NCBI GenBank assembly: GCA_029204045.2
Contig: JAQNDB010000470.1
Location: 1 to 64,000 of the forward strand
Length of the DNA: 64,000 bases
Direction of reading: 5' to 3'
Source of the DNA: Tillandsia leiboldiana
Lineage: Eukaryota; Streptophyta; Magnoliopsida; Poales; Bromeliaceae
Shown here: one piece after another, positions 10,605 to 22,600 of the stretch
Layout of the letters: every line of letters starts with the position of its first letter
Position numbering within the stretch: the stretch's first letter is position 1
Position numbers and translations under genes: made by a program
The notes under the pieces: model-generated
What the model was told of the DNA's origin: nothing
Databases searched by the model: none
Seen by the model: only the letters and a program-made list of their open reading frames with translations

Positions 10605-10785
10605 GGCGCGTGGATTCGCGTGTCCTTGTGGATTCAAGGTTCAATCGCTCTCGTGGATTCGGAGCGAGGCACGTTCGTGGATTCGAACGGTGCTATTGGG
10701 TGAAGACCGTGGATTCGGTCGGACGTCGTGGATTCGACGTTGGACGCCGTGGATTCGGCGTTGGGCGCAGATCGTGGATTCGAGA
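10605..10785 (+). repeat. Array of eight hairpins with constant TGGATT loop (SirA LTR)
   Basis: Loops lie at 10611, 10629, 10654, 10678, 10710, 10729, 10750 and 10775 (first base). Stems differ but pair within themselves: CGCG/CGCG, CCTTG/CAAGG, CGCTC+CG/CG+GAGCG with one bulged T, CGTTCG/CGAACG, GACCG/CGGTC, ACGTCG/CGACGT, ACGCCG/CGGCGT, and a weak TCG/CGA. Other SirA copies: 855-1036, 30648-30814 (minus), 36741-36908 (continued at 40173), 60151-60333. Confidence 0.8.
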
Positions 10786-11083
10786 AGCGTCTGGAGCGAG
10801 CGGAGAAGATCCTCTAGGAGCGTATGGAAAAGGTTGAGTCGTAAGTGTGTACGGTAAATCACCTTGTACGTGTTTTAATTCTAGTGGATTTCTGCCGTGT
10901 TATCGGTCCCGTGGTTTTTTACTCCGGTGATGGAGTTTTCCACGTAAAAATCTTGCGTGTTATTTTATTTTCCGCATTGGGTTTTATCGCAACGATTTTT
11001 GGAGTGTTTATACGTTTACACCTATTCACCCCCCTCTAGGTGTTTCTTCCCCTATTTAGATCCGTATTATATACGACCCAACA

Positions 11084-11242
11084 ACAAGAAGTATTCGGAT
11101 CACCAAAAATATTTAGTTAAACATACCCGATCCTTTTGAATTCATCTTTCTTGAGATTGAGTTAAATGATCCAACCTTCTTCACCTTCAATCTTCAAGAC
11201 TTGAACCTTTCACGAAATTACGCCAACTCAAATTCCGTAACA
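11084..11242 (-). repeat. SirA-2 3' LTR, inner fragment
   Basis: These are the first ~159 bp of the SirA LTR in minus orientation, ending at CCGTAACA (11242). It is cut at ACAAG by SirA-1; the remainder of this LTR lies before position 5. Just inside it, TCTCCCTCTTT (11244-11254) is the minus-strand PPT, with one G changed to A relative to its siblings. Confidence 0.88.
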
Positions 11243-11996
11243 ATCTCCCTCTTTGGCGGTTTCGTGACAAAACACAGATCCACTAAAGAAAATTCGAAAA
11301 GATATTTTTGTTGCTATCACCATACAACAAAAATTTACAATGGAGATCCAAAAATTTAAAAACATGAGATAAACTCCTAAAACAGACTCTAGACTTAGAC
11401 ATCTGTACTCTCTGCACAAAGAAATCATTCTTGACAAAAAGAATCGTTAGATACCTCAAGAATTGAAACATACAAAACCAAGTACAGAGATAGAGTTTAT
11501 CTGATCATCATGACATTTGAGAATTCAGACATGTAAGAGAATCATAGTCAAAAACCAACATATCTTCTATGCAATCAAACACCAAATGTCACAAAGTGTT
11601 AGTCCAACATCAACTTGTTAGTCATATTACATGCCCAAATAGTTAGTCGAATAGTTAGTGACATGCAACAAATCACAAGATAAAAACCAAAGTTGAGTTG
11701 AAGTGATACTTACCTTGACCTTGATGTTCACTTACCTTGATGTTCACACATTCACACAGTTTTCACATCATCTTTGTTCAAGTTCTCTCTAAACTCTCTC
11801 CCCCTTTTTGTCACAAACTAAGCCAAAATTACAAAAATTTAAGGAGAGTTAAAAATTTCAAAAATTGTTCCGAAATGTAAGAACTAGAACTAAGAGTAAG
11901 TCCCAAAAACTAAACTAAAATCTAAAAAGGTAAAAGCCTGCACAAAGAAAGTTTAAAAGAAAAAATCCTGCACAAGAGAATTGTTAGTCTCATGTT
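11243..11996 (-). other. SirA-2 3' untranslated region
   Basis: It matches the SirA-1 8923-9746 region in reverse, including the CTCTCCCCCTTTTTGTC tract near 11796. I see no gene here. Confidence 0.75.
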
Positions 11997-12167
11997 TCAA
12001 GCAACTGAATCTGAGTCATCCGAGGCGGAATCTTCAGAGCTCGTGCAGCCCAACTTTTTCAAAATTCCTTTCAGCATTCCCGAAATCATAGAATGTTCTT
12101 GTTTCATCTTTTGTATGTCAATTTTCATCTTTCTGAAATCTAGAGCCATTCTATCTTGTTCTTGATT
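11997..12167 (-). pseudogene. SirA-2 aORF, C-terminal fragment
   Basis: Minus-strand codons give a coiled-coil-like segment (QDRMALDFRKMKIDIQKMKQ) and the acidic SSEDSASDDSDS tail, matching the SirA-3 aORF end at about 58270-58440. TekB cuts it from its N-terminal part. Compared with SirA-3, roughly 290 bp of the middle is missing at the junction. Confidence 0.75.
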
Positions 12168-15100
12168 TGTCACGCCCCGGGGTCGAAACTGCGACCCGGG
12201 CCCGCCAAACAGATCCGCCACCTATGCCAACCTGCATAGGCGAAGCGTCCTACCTGCAAGAAAAGTTCTATAACTAAACAGATATCAGAGCTATAAATAA
12301 AAATCTGCTGTAACTAAAATCAATCACTGTACAACTGGAAATAAACAACACTGTCTGCCTCCCAAAATAATAATAATACAAATCCTCGAGTACAAGCTCT
12401 AAACCCAACCGGGAGGTAACTCCAATATATAAACAACAGTGTACAGTCTCTCAATACAAAATATCCTCACTACAATAGTCTCTCAAAAGGGGAAAAAGAA
12501 ACAGCTAATCTACTGATGATCTCATCAGAAGGGTACCGCTACTCTCCAACGCCGGGTAGGGATCTAGCTCGCGACTCCCTCGCCACGATCAACAACCGCA
12601 GAGTCGGCAACACCTGCTAAGACTCTGCAAAACAAAGAAGAGGAGAAAAAGGGGGGAAAACCCCCAAAGGGTGTGAGAACTACTCCAAAACGGGAGTTCT
12701 CAGTGGGTACCACCGCCAGACCCGACGGTCTGCCCACCAAGTCCTCAAGAGACAAAATTAACCCAAGTCATAAGACTGAAATGAGTAAGCTGAAAACTCT
12801 CACAGCTACCCTGCCCCTAACTAAAGGCTAAAAGGGGAGAACCAAACAGTGGTATGCAACCACTAGCACATAAAGTGCACCAACGACCCAATCGAGCTGA
12901 CTGCCACATCTGGTCCAGTCAACCTGCATCCACCTACAACCACCTCCCAAAGACGGGCAGGAATTACGTAGGGCGTCCAAACGGACTAGCTCGCTATCGA
13001 GTAGAGGATCATGCAGGCTATGGTCAAAGTCCACGCTCTCTCTCTCAGAACGGGTAGAATCAAGATGCTCAACCTCTCACACAGCGGTCAAAGTACTCGC
13101 AACAACACGGGACCACCGTCAACCAGACGGCTCTCAACAATACTAGCACTGATCTAAACTCAACTACCAGTCTGCACTCGGCCCCCAGGCACGAGTGTAA
13201 CAATAAAAGTAATTGACCGAAATAAACTCAATCGAATGAACCGGTATAAAACCCGGCACTGCCTGCTCTGTCCAAACGACCGGAACCCAACACGGTCTGA
13301 CCGGCACCCGACACGGTCTCACCGGAACCCAACACGGTCTGACCGGAACCCAACACGGTCTGAAGCCTACTCCGGAGCGGCACTCGAGGGGAGCTACCCA
13401 CACGAGTAAAGCATCTCTGTCATCAATATCACCAGTATCTCTAAACAGCAGGACTTGATCATCAATCTGATCAAAGTGGGAAAACTCAACCATCAAGGAA
13501 AGACCCGACCTCAATCGGATGCAACTGAACGATAAGTGGGAAACTCCATCCACTAAGTAAAACTGATACCCAATCGGGTGCATAGAGAAACATCCGGTCA
13601 ACCGCCCAATATCCGCGGTTGCCGCAAAGCCCCACAACTAAGCTAACCTGTCCCAGGCACAAAGTCCCGACTACACTACCCAGACCCCTGCTCGAACCCG
13701 AGCAACACTGACCACCTGACTAGCAAGAAGGAGAAAGAAAAAGCATGGTTTCTCCTAAGTCAAGTTCCAATAAGTAGTGCAGCAGTAAAAGATGGCCTAA
13801 CTACATGACCATACAAGCATGCAAATGTCCTCAAGGAAATAAAGGGGGTAAAGCATAATAATAGTTCTTTTAGGAATAAACAACATGCCGGAGTCTCAAA
13901 ACTAGACCTGTCCACAACTCAGGGTTCAACAATAGAATGATCATAATAACTCCTCAGAGTACAAATCCGCACATAGCTACGAAATCCTGTCCCAAGCATA
14001 ATCCATCACAAGAAAGGCTATGTGCTAACATGGCATGTTACATAATCTCATAGGGTAACATTATCCTAGGTAAGCTTACACTAATCATCACATAGATGTC
14101 CAAGTCATGCAAGTCCTCAGTATACCTCATAAATACTATTCTTGCAAACATTTATACCAATATCATTAACAAGCTTACCTACTTACCAACATAAACCATA
14201 TATCCTAAACATGCATGCATCAGTCATAGAGGGGTGACCTCCCCACAAGTGGACTTATACTTGCCACAACATAAACATTGCCTTAAACAATTACTGATAA
14301 TAAGCTCACCCACCTGAAGCGCTTAACCCAAGGCAAACCTGAAGTCGGTGAAGTGGGTAGACGCCCGCGGTCCAAAATCTGCCAACAAAACACCCTCGGT
14401 ACAAGTCGCGCAAGCCTTGGCTCCAAACAGATGAAAACACCCCTGAGTACAACAATAAGGCTTAACATTACACTTTTATTCCAAAATTAACCAAACATAC
14501 ACCATCTGAAAACTAGTCCCAAAGCCGCGCATATTTCACCTACCGCAAGTGCCCAGAAAAATCCAATAAAAATACCACTGTAATCCTCGCGTCGATACCT
14601 TCGAAACGAGTACCTGCACGTCCAATTCCGAGCTTCCTACACTGAGAAACAATTCCGACAAGGGAACCACCCCGAATCAAACTACACTCAAAAACTGTAG
14701 CAACAATTACTGTTCACAGATAATCTTCACCTTCGAGAAATATTCAGAAAATTCCAAGAAAATTTGGACATATTCCTCGTGATGTGTAGATGCAAATCGC
14801 CTCTTGAATCGCCCCAATCCGATGCCTGTGCGCGAAGATATCGCCAAAATACCGCACCGCTGTCCTAAAACTCCGCCCAGAAAAAGGGGTTACAAGATGA
14901 TCCGAAAGACCCATGAAAAACTCGGAATGGGAAAAACTAGTAAACATGGGAAACATAGCCCTACCTGTCGTGAAGCCAACGGCGCAAGAATCACTGAAAA
15001 AGGTGCTCGGGGTAAGCCGGGGGAGTCCTCGCACCAAAACGCGACGAAGAAGACCACAAACGAACGAGCGTCGCGCCGCGCCGTAAAAATAGAAACCTCG

Positions 15101-16234
15101 ATAAGCGTGCCACCAAAAATCCCAAAACTTTGCAGAAAGATGCAGCCAAACTCGGGGATCATCTTTGCTGAAGACACTCCGGCGAGAGGAGGCTTGGAAA
15201 TGGCGGAAAAAGGAGAAGAAGAAGGCTCGGATCGCCTTTTATAGGCTGCAGAAACAAATGACGAAATACCGGATAAGTCCCGATTTCCGGGCGCTGGGAA
15301 TTTTCGGGCGCGCACTGTAGCAGCCCGAAATCCCTGCGCCCGAACACTGTAGCCGCCCGAATCCACCCTGGGCCTCCACGTCGCCCGCCGAACAGGCGAC
15401 AGCAACCCCATCCGCTCCCCGCGCGACACGTCGCGCCCCCCAGACGCCGACACGTGTCCTCCCCAAGCGCGGGAATCCGCCCGACCACGCCCACGTGCGC
15501 TCTGCGCCCGCCGCCTGCGCCTCTGCGCGCACGCATCCCGAGGCGCCCGCAGGTGCACCGTGGTCCCAGCCTGCGTGAGCCCGCCAACCACAAGCCGCCA
15601 CGTGTCCCGCCGGTCCATGCACCACGCCCGCCTGCTCCGAAGACCAAGTCCACTGCACCGACCAATCCAGTAATGCCACGTGTCCAACCCCCCGGTCCAC
15701 CGTGCGCCCCGCACTCTCCATAGACCCCGCCCCGCGGACCGGCCCACTCCCGAGCCGCCACGCGGCCCGCCCCCGGTGCACGCCTGCCGCGTGGACCGGG
15801 CGGCCCGCGCCTCCGTCCGCCGCGCTGCCTGCGGCTGCTCCGCCGCTGCCGCCGCCGCCGGGAACACTGTTCCGGCTATGAACAGTACCCGAAGCTCAAA
15901 AATGACAAGTGGGTAGTCCGTTTTAACCGTTTTCGCGCGCTGAATCCGAATTTGATGTCCATTTCGCCAAATTCCAACTCCAAAAATTGCCGAAGGCATC
16001 CGGGAAGGTAATCCTTGGTCCAAACTTCGCACTGAGTCCAATTTAAATATCCTTGGCGCGCGAAACCACTTCTGGAACTCCGACGGAGTCCGCCAATCAC
16101 CCACGTGATCCATTTAACACACTGAGCCCAACACTAATGTCCAATTGGGGCACAAATCCCACCAACACGCCACATAGGCCTCCGGGAGCTGTAGATGATC
16201 CAGTAATCTCGACGTGGGGATCCAGGTCCTCACA
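12168..16234 (-). repeat. TekB 3' LTR (left)
   Basis: It is 4067 bp, TGTCACGCCCC to TCCTCACA in plus coordinates. A 21-bp unit (core ACCGGAACCCAACACGGTCTG) is tandemly repeated four times at 13278-13361. The minus-strand TATA box CCTATAAAAGG is at 15235-15245. The GC-rich stretch 15340-15860 is rich in CACGTG-like sites. Long antisense ORFs here (for example 14890-16113) match no family and are not supported as genes. Confidence 0.85.
13278..13361. repeat. 21-bp tandem repeat, four units
   Basis: Units alternate ACCGGAACCCAACACGGTCTG with ACCGGCACCCGACACGGTCTC. It is repeated in the other TekB LTR at 20753-20836, and a degenerate, reverse-oriented relative lies in TekD near 39397-39455. Confidence 0.85.
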
Positions 16235-19200
16235 TCCTCCCCCACTAAGAAAAGTTTCGTCCTCGAAACTAACTCAAATCCCCCAAGGGTCCCACATACC
16301 ACGGGTAGGTATCCATCAATAACGCCTCCAGCTCCCAAAACATCGCTCACTCCCCGTGATTACTTCCCAACAACAACAACAACAAGTACGGCATGGCCCG
16401 ACATGCGATTTCCTCATCTCTCGAGCCAGAAATCGCAACGGGCGTCCCTCGTACTCCAACAATCACAGATCTCGGAAGGGGCAAGTCAATCACGGGCGAG
16501 GGATCCAAAAGCAAAACACTCCTGAGCTGAGACGTGAAACAACATAGAGGCCCCATCAAGAGCCGGGGGAAACAGAATAATCAACAGCGCAACACGCCCC
16601 AAACCACCTCCTGGTGTCTACTCAATCAGGATCACCCGAAGTATACCCACAGATTCATCCTATGAGGATAAGATCCAATAAGCTGGGGTCTTCACTCGGT
16701 TACTTCCGATCCAAAATCACCCGAGTGGCCTTCTCAACCACGAGCTACCCTCAAAAGGGATCCTCAAGAGGCACAATCTCAAGCCACGGTTGGACACTCA
16801 ACAAGCCAACATAACTCCAACAGACCCACGGGTCGAAAAGATGCCCTGACGGGGACCAAACCGTCAGTGAACGGGAGGGAAAACTGGCTCGAAAGGCGAT
16901 CAAAATGCGGAGGCTCAAACTCGCGGTCAAAAATCCCAAATCAGCAACAACAATCCGCGAAAATCCCACTCAAGATGCTGAGTAATCAAAACTGATAGCC
17001 AAGCAGGCATGGCCTACGCCCAGGTATAACAATCCAAGCTGGGAATAAAGGACGTACTGAAGGCTCAACCGTGGAATCTAAGCTGCCTGCAAAACAGCGG
17101 TTCATCCTGCCACAACACTCATAGGGTTGGACTAATGAAGCGTGGACCGAAGATCCACCCACAGTAACTCTACCGCCACAAAGGGGAGGCATCACTAACA
17201 CACACAATTCCATCTCCCAACACAGGAAACACTAGCATTGGCGCTAATATCAGACACATTATCCATTGGCCATGCTCTCTCGGCACCGCCAAGTCTAGAA
17301 GCTCCTCACCTCAAAAACGAAAGTTGGTCTCAGTCAACTTGAATAACATCCATTAGGTCGGGTTCCACCGCCGCCCCTACGGCTCGAACAAAGCGACCCA
17401 AGAAGGTATGCTTCTGCAGCTACAACTTGTACTTCAATAACTTGGCATACCGCTTCATCCCCACGGGCATGATAGCACATCCACAAAGCGCTCCTCGTAC
17501 TCCAAGTCACTCTGGGAGCAAATCAAAATATCACCGGGGAAAACACCACTCCCAGTCCGTCCAAGTACAACCGGGACCTACTATTCCTCAGATCTTGAAA
17601 TCCACAGGGCAATCGTCATTCCATTGGCCTTACTAACAACTCATAATGCCCCCACCGCGTCCAAAACGCCACCTAGGCGAAGTCCTCAGCTGTCTAACAC
17701 CAAGTGGGTACTCGCATCATACACCAACTGCCGGAGTATAATTCCATCATAAGGTCCTGGATACCATAAAAGGACCCTCACATTCGTGTATCAATGACGT
17801 GGCATCACCACAGTATACCAACGACGTGGCACTATGTCAAACAGACCCCTCGATCCATCGGACCCTGCAACAGTGCCAAGTCTCTCTCTCAGCTCTACCG
17901 GCGATATCCAATGAGGTGCCGTCCCGGGTGGCGCGGTTCCTCGAACCACGTCAAACGCAATCTCTATCTCCCTAACCGGCGGCATTACCAACAACTAAGG
18001 TGAAATCACACACGGGATCTCGCAGGCAACAGAGATATCTCTGCGTCCCGGTGCCGCCGTAAGCACCTCTCACCCTGTCGCTAAAACCTGAGTGTTCTAA
18101 CAACCTCAACGAGTAAGCCTCCATTGCCTGTCTTGCCGAAGATCAAGTCCTCTCTTGCCGCAGTCGAACATCCTGTGGCATAGTGCCCAACAATCTCAAG
18201 CATAAGGTCAAAACACCTAAGTGCTATAATTTCCAATAATTCTGCCGGCATCTCGCGGTCTCGGCCGCACTGGACATGATCCAAAAGCCTCCTCCACGTG
18301 CACAACAACAACAGGAACCTGTACCTCTAGTGCACGTGGTAACAAATCTACCTCTAACCCATGTAAGAGTGGAACATGCTCTAACTCCGACTACCGTGGT
18401 GAAATCCCGCCTGCGACACTCAATCCACTACCGTGGCGCCCTCCAACCGGGTGGCACAGATTCATCCGCTCAAAGCAAGTGGTTGTCGCTCAATCTGCCT
18501 GAAAATCAGGGCTATCACTAGGAAGCACGACCTCTGTCTCTGACCACAATGAGGCGACGAATAAGGTCCTCCGCAGATAACAAATCCACGCTATCGCTGC
18601 GCCACTCTGATAAAATACTGATGTCGCCTTCGGGGTCCACTCGACCTCTGACATCTCGGGAATTCGTCATCCAAGAAAGAAAATTAGTCATGCCCCTGCC
18701 GGCCGATCTGTCCTCCATCATCCGGCGCCAAACGCCAAAATCCAGAACTCACCTCTGGCGGCAGATCCCTATCCAAAGGAACTGCAATGCCGCGCTCCAT
18801 ACACTGTGCCTGCTCCAACGAGGCGTCTAAATCTACAATGGAGGGACTGAATAACAGAAAGGTGTCCTGGCGCAATCCACTCCCAATCTCATATATCCTA
18901 TGCGCCTCGTCCCTCGAATCTGGAGCGCGCGATTCAACAACTGCATACACTCTCAAGCACTGGGAGGCTCTCAATTAATCACTCCATCACCACCAGCCAC
19001 GACTCTGCCTCCAAAGGCTCCAAACTCAATCTTACGAGTCGGGGTGGTTCATCTGCCAAATATGGCTCAATAGGTCGATCATGTCCCACAGCTCACCAGC
19101 TGTCAACCATCCACCCTGCCTCGGTGCCTCGACACTAAACATTGGCACAGAGGGGGCTACTCAGTGCTCCGACAACTGTGTCACCAAGACCAGCTGCTCC

Positions 19201-19638
19201 CACAGCCGCTGATAAGCCTCTGACAATCCTGTCATCTGGGTCCGGGGTTCTCTGACCTCAATCCAGGTATCCGGCCCAAAACCAACTGCTCAAGCTCAAC
19301 TGCCATGACAGGATGCACACGGGTCAAAACCCAACGTCGGGGAGACACCGCTCGCCACGACGAAACAACAAAACAGCACACAACAACACTCGACCCAATC
19401 CAGCGAAAGTCTAAAGCATGTCACCCGTTCCACAGCATTATGTTGTCTGCAGCCAACATAATTACTTAGGAGAATAAACATGCCAATCACTCCTCCCGTC
19501 CCTTGGGAGAGGTATAAAACTCAATCAGGACTCTCGCAAAATCACGACTCTCACAAAGTCAACCAAAGGTCAAACCATAAGCCTAGGGTTTCTAAGTCCA
19601 CCATGACCTACAACCTAGGCTCTGATACCACTCTAATC
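16235..19638 (-). pseudogene. TekB interior: decayed chromovirus gag-pol remnants
   Basis: There is no long ORF. Minus-strand pieces recall Tekay pol in the expected order: at 17994-17870 MPPVREIEIAFDVVRGTAP, the start of RT (compare TekC MPPEREVEFPIELLPGT); about 17480-17340, a degenerate 'AKLxKxxFWLxxVxFLGH' connection region; about 16540-16380, remnants of the chromodomain tail (AISGSRDEEIACRAMPY, then MFWELEALLMDTYP across a stop) compared with TekC LARETKSLRNRAIPY and TWELESKM. The part next to the PBS (about 19000-19600) may hold gag remnants but is too eroded to name. The total is about 1.5 kb shorter than an intact interior. Confidence 0.65.
19618..19630 (-). promoter_or_regulatory. 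TekB primer binding site
   Basis: On the minus strand TGGTATCAGAGCC lies 8 bp inside the 5' LTR end (GCGTGACA then AGATTAGAG). It fits initiator tRNA-Met and fixes the element's orientation. Confidence 0.88.
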
Positions 19639-22600
19639 TGTCACGCCCCGGGGTCGAAACTGCGACCCGGGCCCGCCAAACAGATCCGCCACCTATGCCA
19701 ACCTGCATAGGCGAAGCGTCCTACCTGCAAGAAAAGTTCTATAACTAAACAGATATCAGAGCTATAAATAACAAAATCTGCTGTAACTAAAATCAATCAC
19801 TGTACAACTGGAAATAAACAACACTGTCTGCCTCCCAAAATAATAATAATACAAATCCTCGAGTACAAGCTCTAAACCCAACCGGGAGGTAACTCCAATA
19901 TATAAACAACAGTGTACAGTCTCTCAATACAAAATATCCTCACTACAATAGTCTCTCAAAAGGGGAAAAAGAAACAGCTAATCTACTGATGATCTCCTCA
20001 GAAGGGTACCGCTACTCTCCAACGCCGGGTAGGGATCTAGCTCGCGACTCCCTCGCCACGATCAACAACCGCAGAGTCGGCAACACCTGCTAAGACTCTG
20101 CAAAACAAAGGAGAGGAGAAAAAGGGGGAAAAACCCCCAAAGGGTGTGAGAACTACTCCAAAACGGGAGTTCTCAGTGGGTACCACCGCCAGACCCGACG
20201 GTCTGCCCACCAAGTCCTCAAGAGACAAAAATTAACCCAAGTCATAAGACTGAAATGAGTAAGCTGAAAACTCTCACAGCTACCCTGCCCCTAACTAAAG
20301 GCTAAAAGGGGAGAACCAAACAGTGGTATGCAACCACTAGCACATAAAGTGCACCAACGACCCAATCGAGCTGACTGCCACATCTGGTCCAGTCAACCTG
20401 CATCCACCTACAACCACCTCCCAAGGACGGGCAGGAATTACGTAGGGCGTCCAAACGGACTAGCTCGCTATCGAGTAGAGGATCATGCAGGCTATGGTCA
20501 AAGTCCACGCTCTCTCTCTCAGAACGGGTAGAATCAAGATGCTCAACCTCTCACACAGCGGTCAAAGTACTCGCAACAACTCGGGACCACCGTCAACCAG
20601 ACGGCTCTCAACAATACCAACACTGATCTAAACTCAACTACCAGTCTGCACTCGGCCCCCAGGCACGAGTGTAACCATAAAAGTATTTGACCGAAATAAA
20701 CTCAATCGAATGAACCGGTATAAAACCCGGCACTGCCTGCTCTGTCCCAAATGACCGGAACCCAACACGGTCTGACCGGCACCCGACACGGTCTCACCGG
20801 AACCCAACACGGTCTGACCGGAACCCAACACGGTCTGAAGCCTACTCCGGAGCGGCACTCGAGGGGAGCTACCCACACGAGTAAAGCATCTCTGTCATCA
20901 ACATCAACAGTATCTCGAAACAGCAGGACTTGATCATCAATCAGATCAAAGTGGAAAAAACTCAACCACTAAAGAAAGACCCGACCTCAGTCGGATGCAG
21001 CTAAACGATAAGTGGGAAACTCCATCCACTAAGTAAAACTGATACCCAATCAGGTGCATAGAGAAACATCCGGTCAACCGCCCAATATCCGCGGTTGCCG
21101 CAAAGCCCCACAACTAAACCAACCTGTCCCAGACACGAAGTCCTGACTACCCTATCCAGACCCCTGCTCGAACCCGAGCAGCACTGACCACCTGACTAAC
21201 AAGAAGGAGAAAGGAAAAGCATGGTTTCTCCTAAGTCAAGTTCCAATAAGTAGTGCAGCAGTAAAAGATGGCCTAACTACATGACCATACAAGCATGCAA
21301 TTGTCCTCAAGGAAATAAAAGGGGGTAAAGCATAATAATAGTTCCTGTAGGAATAAGCAACATGCCGGAATCTCAAACTAAAACTGTCCACAACTCAGAG
21401 TTCATTAATAGAATGATCATAATAACTCCTCAGAGTACAAATCCGCACATAGCTACGAAATCCTGTCCCAAATCATAATCCAACCACAAGAAAGGCTATG
21501 TGCTAACATGGCATGTTATATAATTTCATAGGGTAACATTATCCTAGGTAAGCTTACACTAGTCATCACACAGATGTCCAAGTCATGCAAGTCCTCAGTA
21601 TACCTCATAAATACTATTCTTGCAATCATTTATACCAATATCAATAACAAGCTTACCTACTTACCAATATAAACTATGTACCCTACACATGCATGCATCA
21701 GTCATAGAGGGGTGACATCCCCACAAGTGGACTTATACTTGCCACAACATAAACATTGCCTTAAACAAATACTGATAATAAGCTCACCCACCTGAAGCGC
21801 TTAACCCAAGGCAAACCTGAAGTCGGTGAAGTGGGTAGACGCCCGCGGTCCAAAATCTGCCAACATAACACCCACGGTACAAGTCGCGCAAGCCTCGGCT
21901 TCAAACAGCTAAAAACACCCCTGGGCACAACAATAACGCTCAACATTACACTTTTATTCGAAAATCAACCAAACATACGCAATCTGAAAATCAGTCCCAA
22001 AGCCGCGCATATTTCACCTGCTGCAAGTGCCCAGAAAAATCCAATAAAAATACCACAGTAATCCTCGCGTCGATACCTTCGAAACGAGTACCTGCACGTC
22101 CAATTCCGAGCTTCCTACACTGAGAAACAATTCCGACAAGGGAACCACCCCGAATCAAACTACACTCAAAAACTGTAGCAACAATTACTGTTCACAGATA
22201 ATCTTCACCTTCGAGAAATATTCAGAAAATTCCAAGAAAATTTGGGCATATTCCTCGTGATGTGTAGATGCAAATCGCCTCTTGAATCGCCCCAATCCGA
22301 TGCCTGTGCGCGAAGATATCACCAAAACACTGCTCCGCTGTCCCAGAACTCCGCCCAGAAAAAGGGGTTACAAGATGATCCGAAAGACCCATGAAAAACT
22401 CGGAATGGGAAAAACCAGTAAACATGGGAAACATAGCCCTACCTGTCGTGAAGCCAACGGCGCAAGAATCACTGAAAAAGGTGCTCGGGGTAGGCCGGGG
22501 GAGTCCTCGCACCAAAACGCGACGAAGAAGACCACAAACGAACGAGCGTCGCGCCGCGCCGTAAAAATAGAAACCTCGATAAGCGTGCCACCAAAAATCC

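Larger units (their letters stand above)
5..11083 (+). mobile_element. SirA-1, Sirevirus-like Ty1/copia element inserted in SirA-2's 3' LTR
   Basis: It is complete, from TGTTCGG (normally TGTTACGG) to CCCAACA, about 11.1 kb. The right flank is ACAAG (11084-11088) and the window starts CAAG, which fits a 5-bp TSD whose first base is off the edge. The uninterrupted SirA-2 LTR near 31510 reads ACAAGAAGTATTC at this site, confirming the target. The order is LTR, PBS, gag, truncated pol, non-coding block, internal promoter-like array, aORF, PPT, LTR. Gag and pol carry dozens of small indels while the aORF is open throughout. Confidence 0.9.
9747..11083 (+). repeat. SirA-1 3' LTR (best-preserved SirA LTR)
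   Basis: It is 1337 bp, TGTTACGG to CCCAACA. From 5' to 3' it holds ten ATCCGGAT-centred palindromes (about 9972-10258), the TATA box TATAAATAC (10321-10329), the TGGATT hairpin array (10605-10785) and the CACGTAAAAATCTTGCG region before the end. The hairpin array lies about 280-460 nt downstream of TATA, so it would be in the transcript. Confidence 0.93.

Noticed and set aside
14890..16113. 407-codon antisense ORF in the TekB LTR
   Set aside because: It lies in GC-rich LTR sequence with long frames in several phases, has biased low-complexity composition and no recognisable domain.
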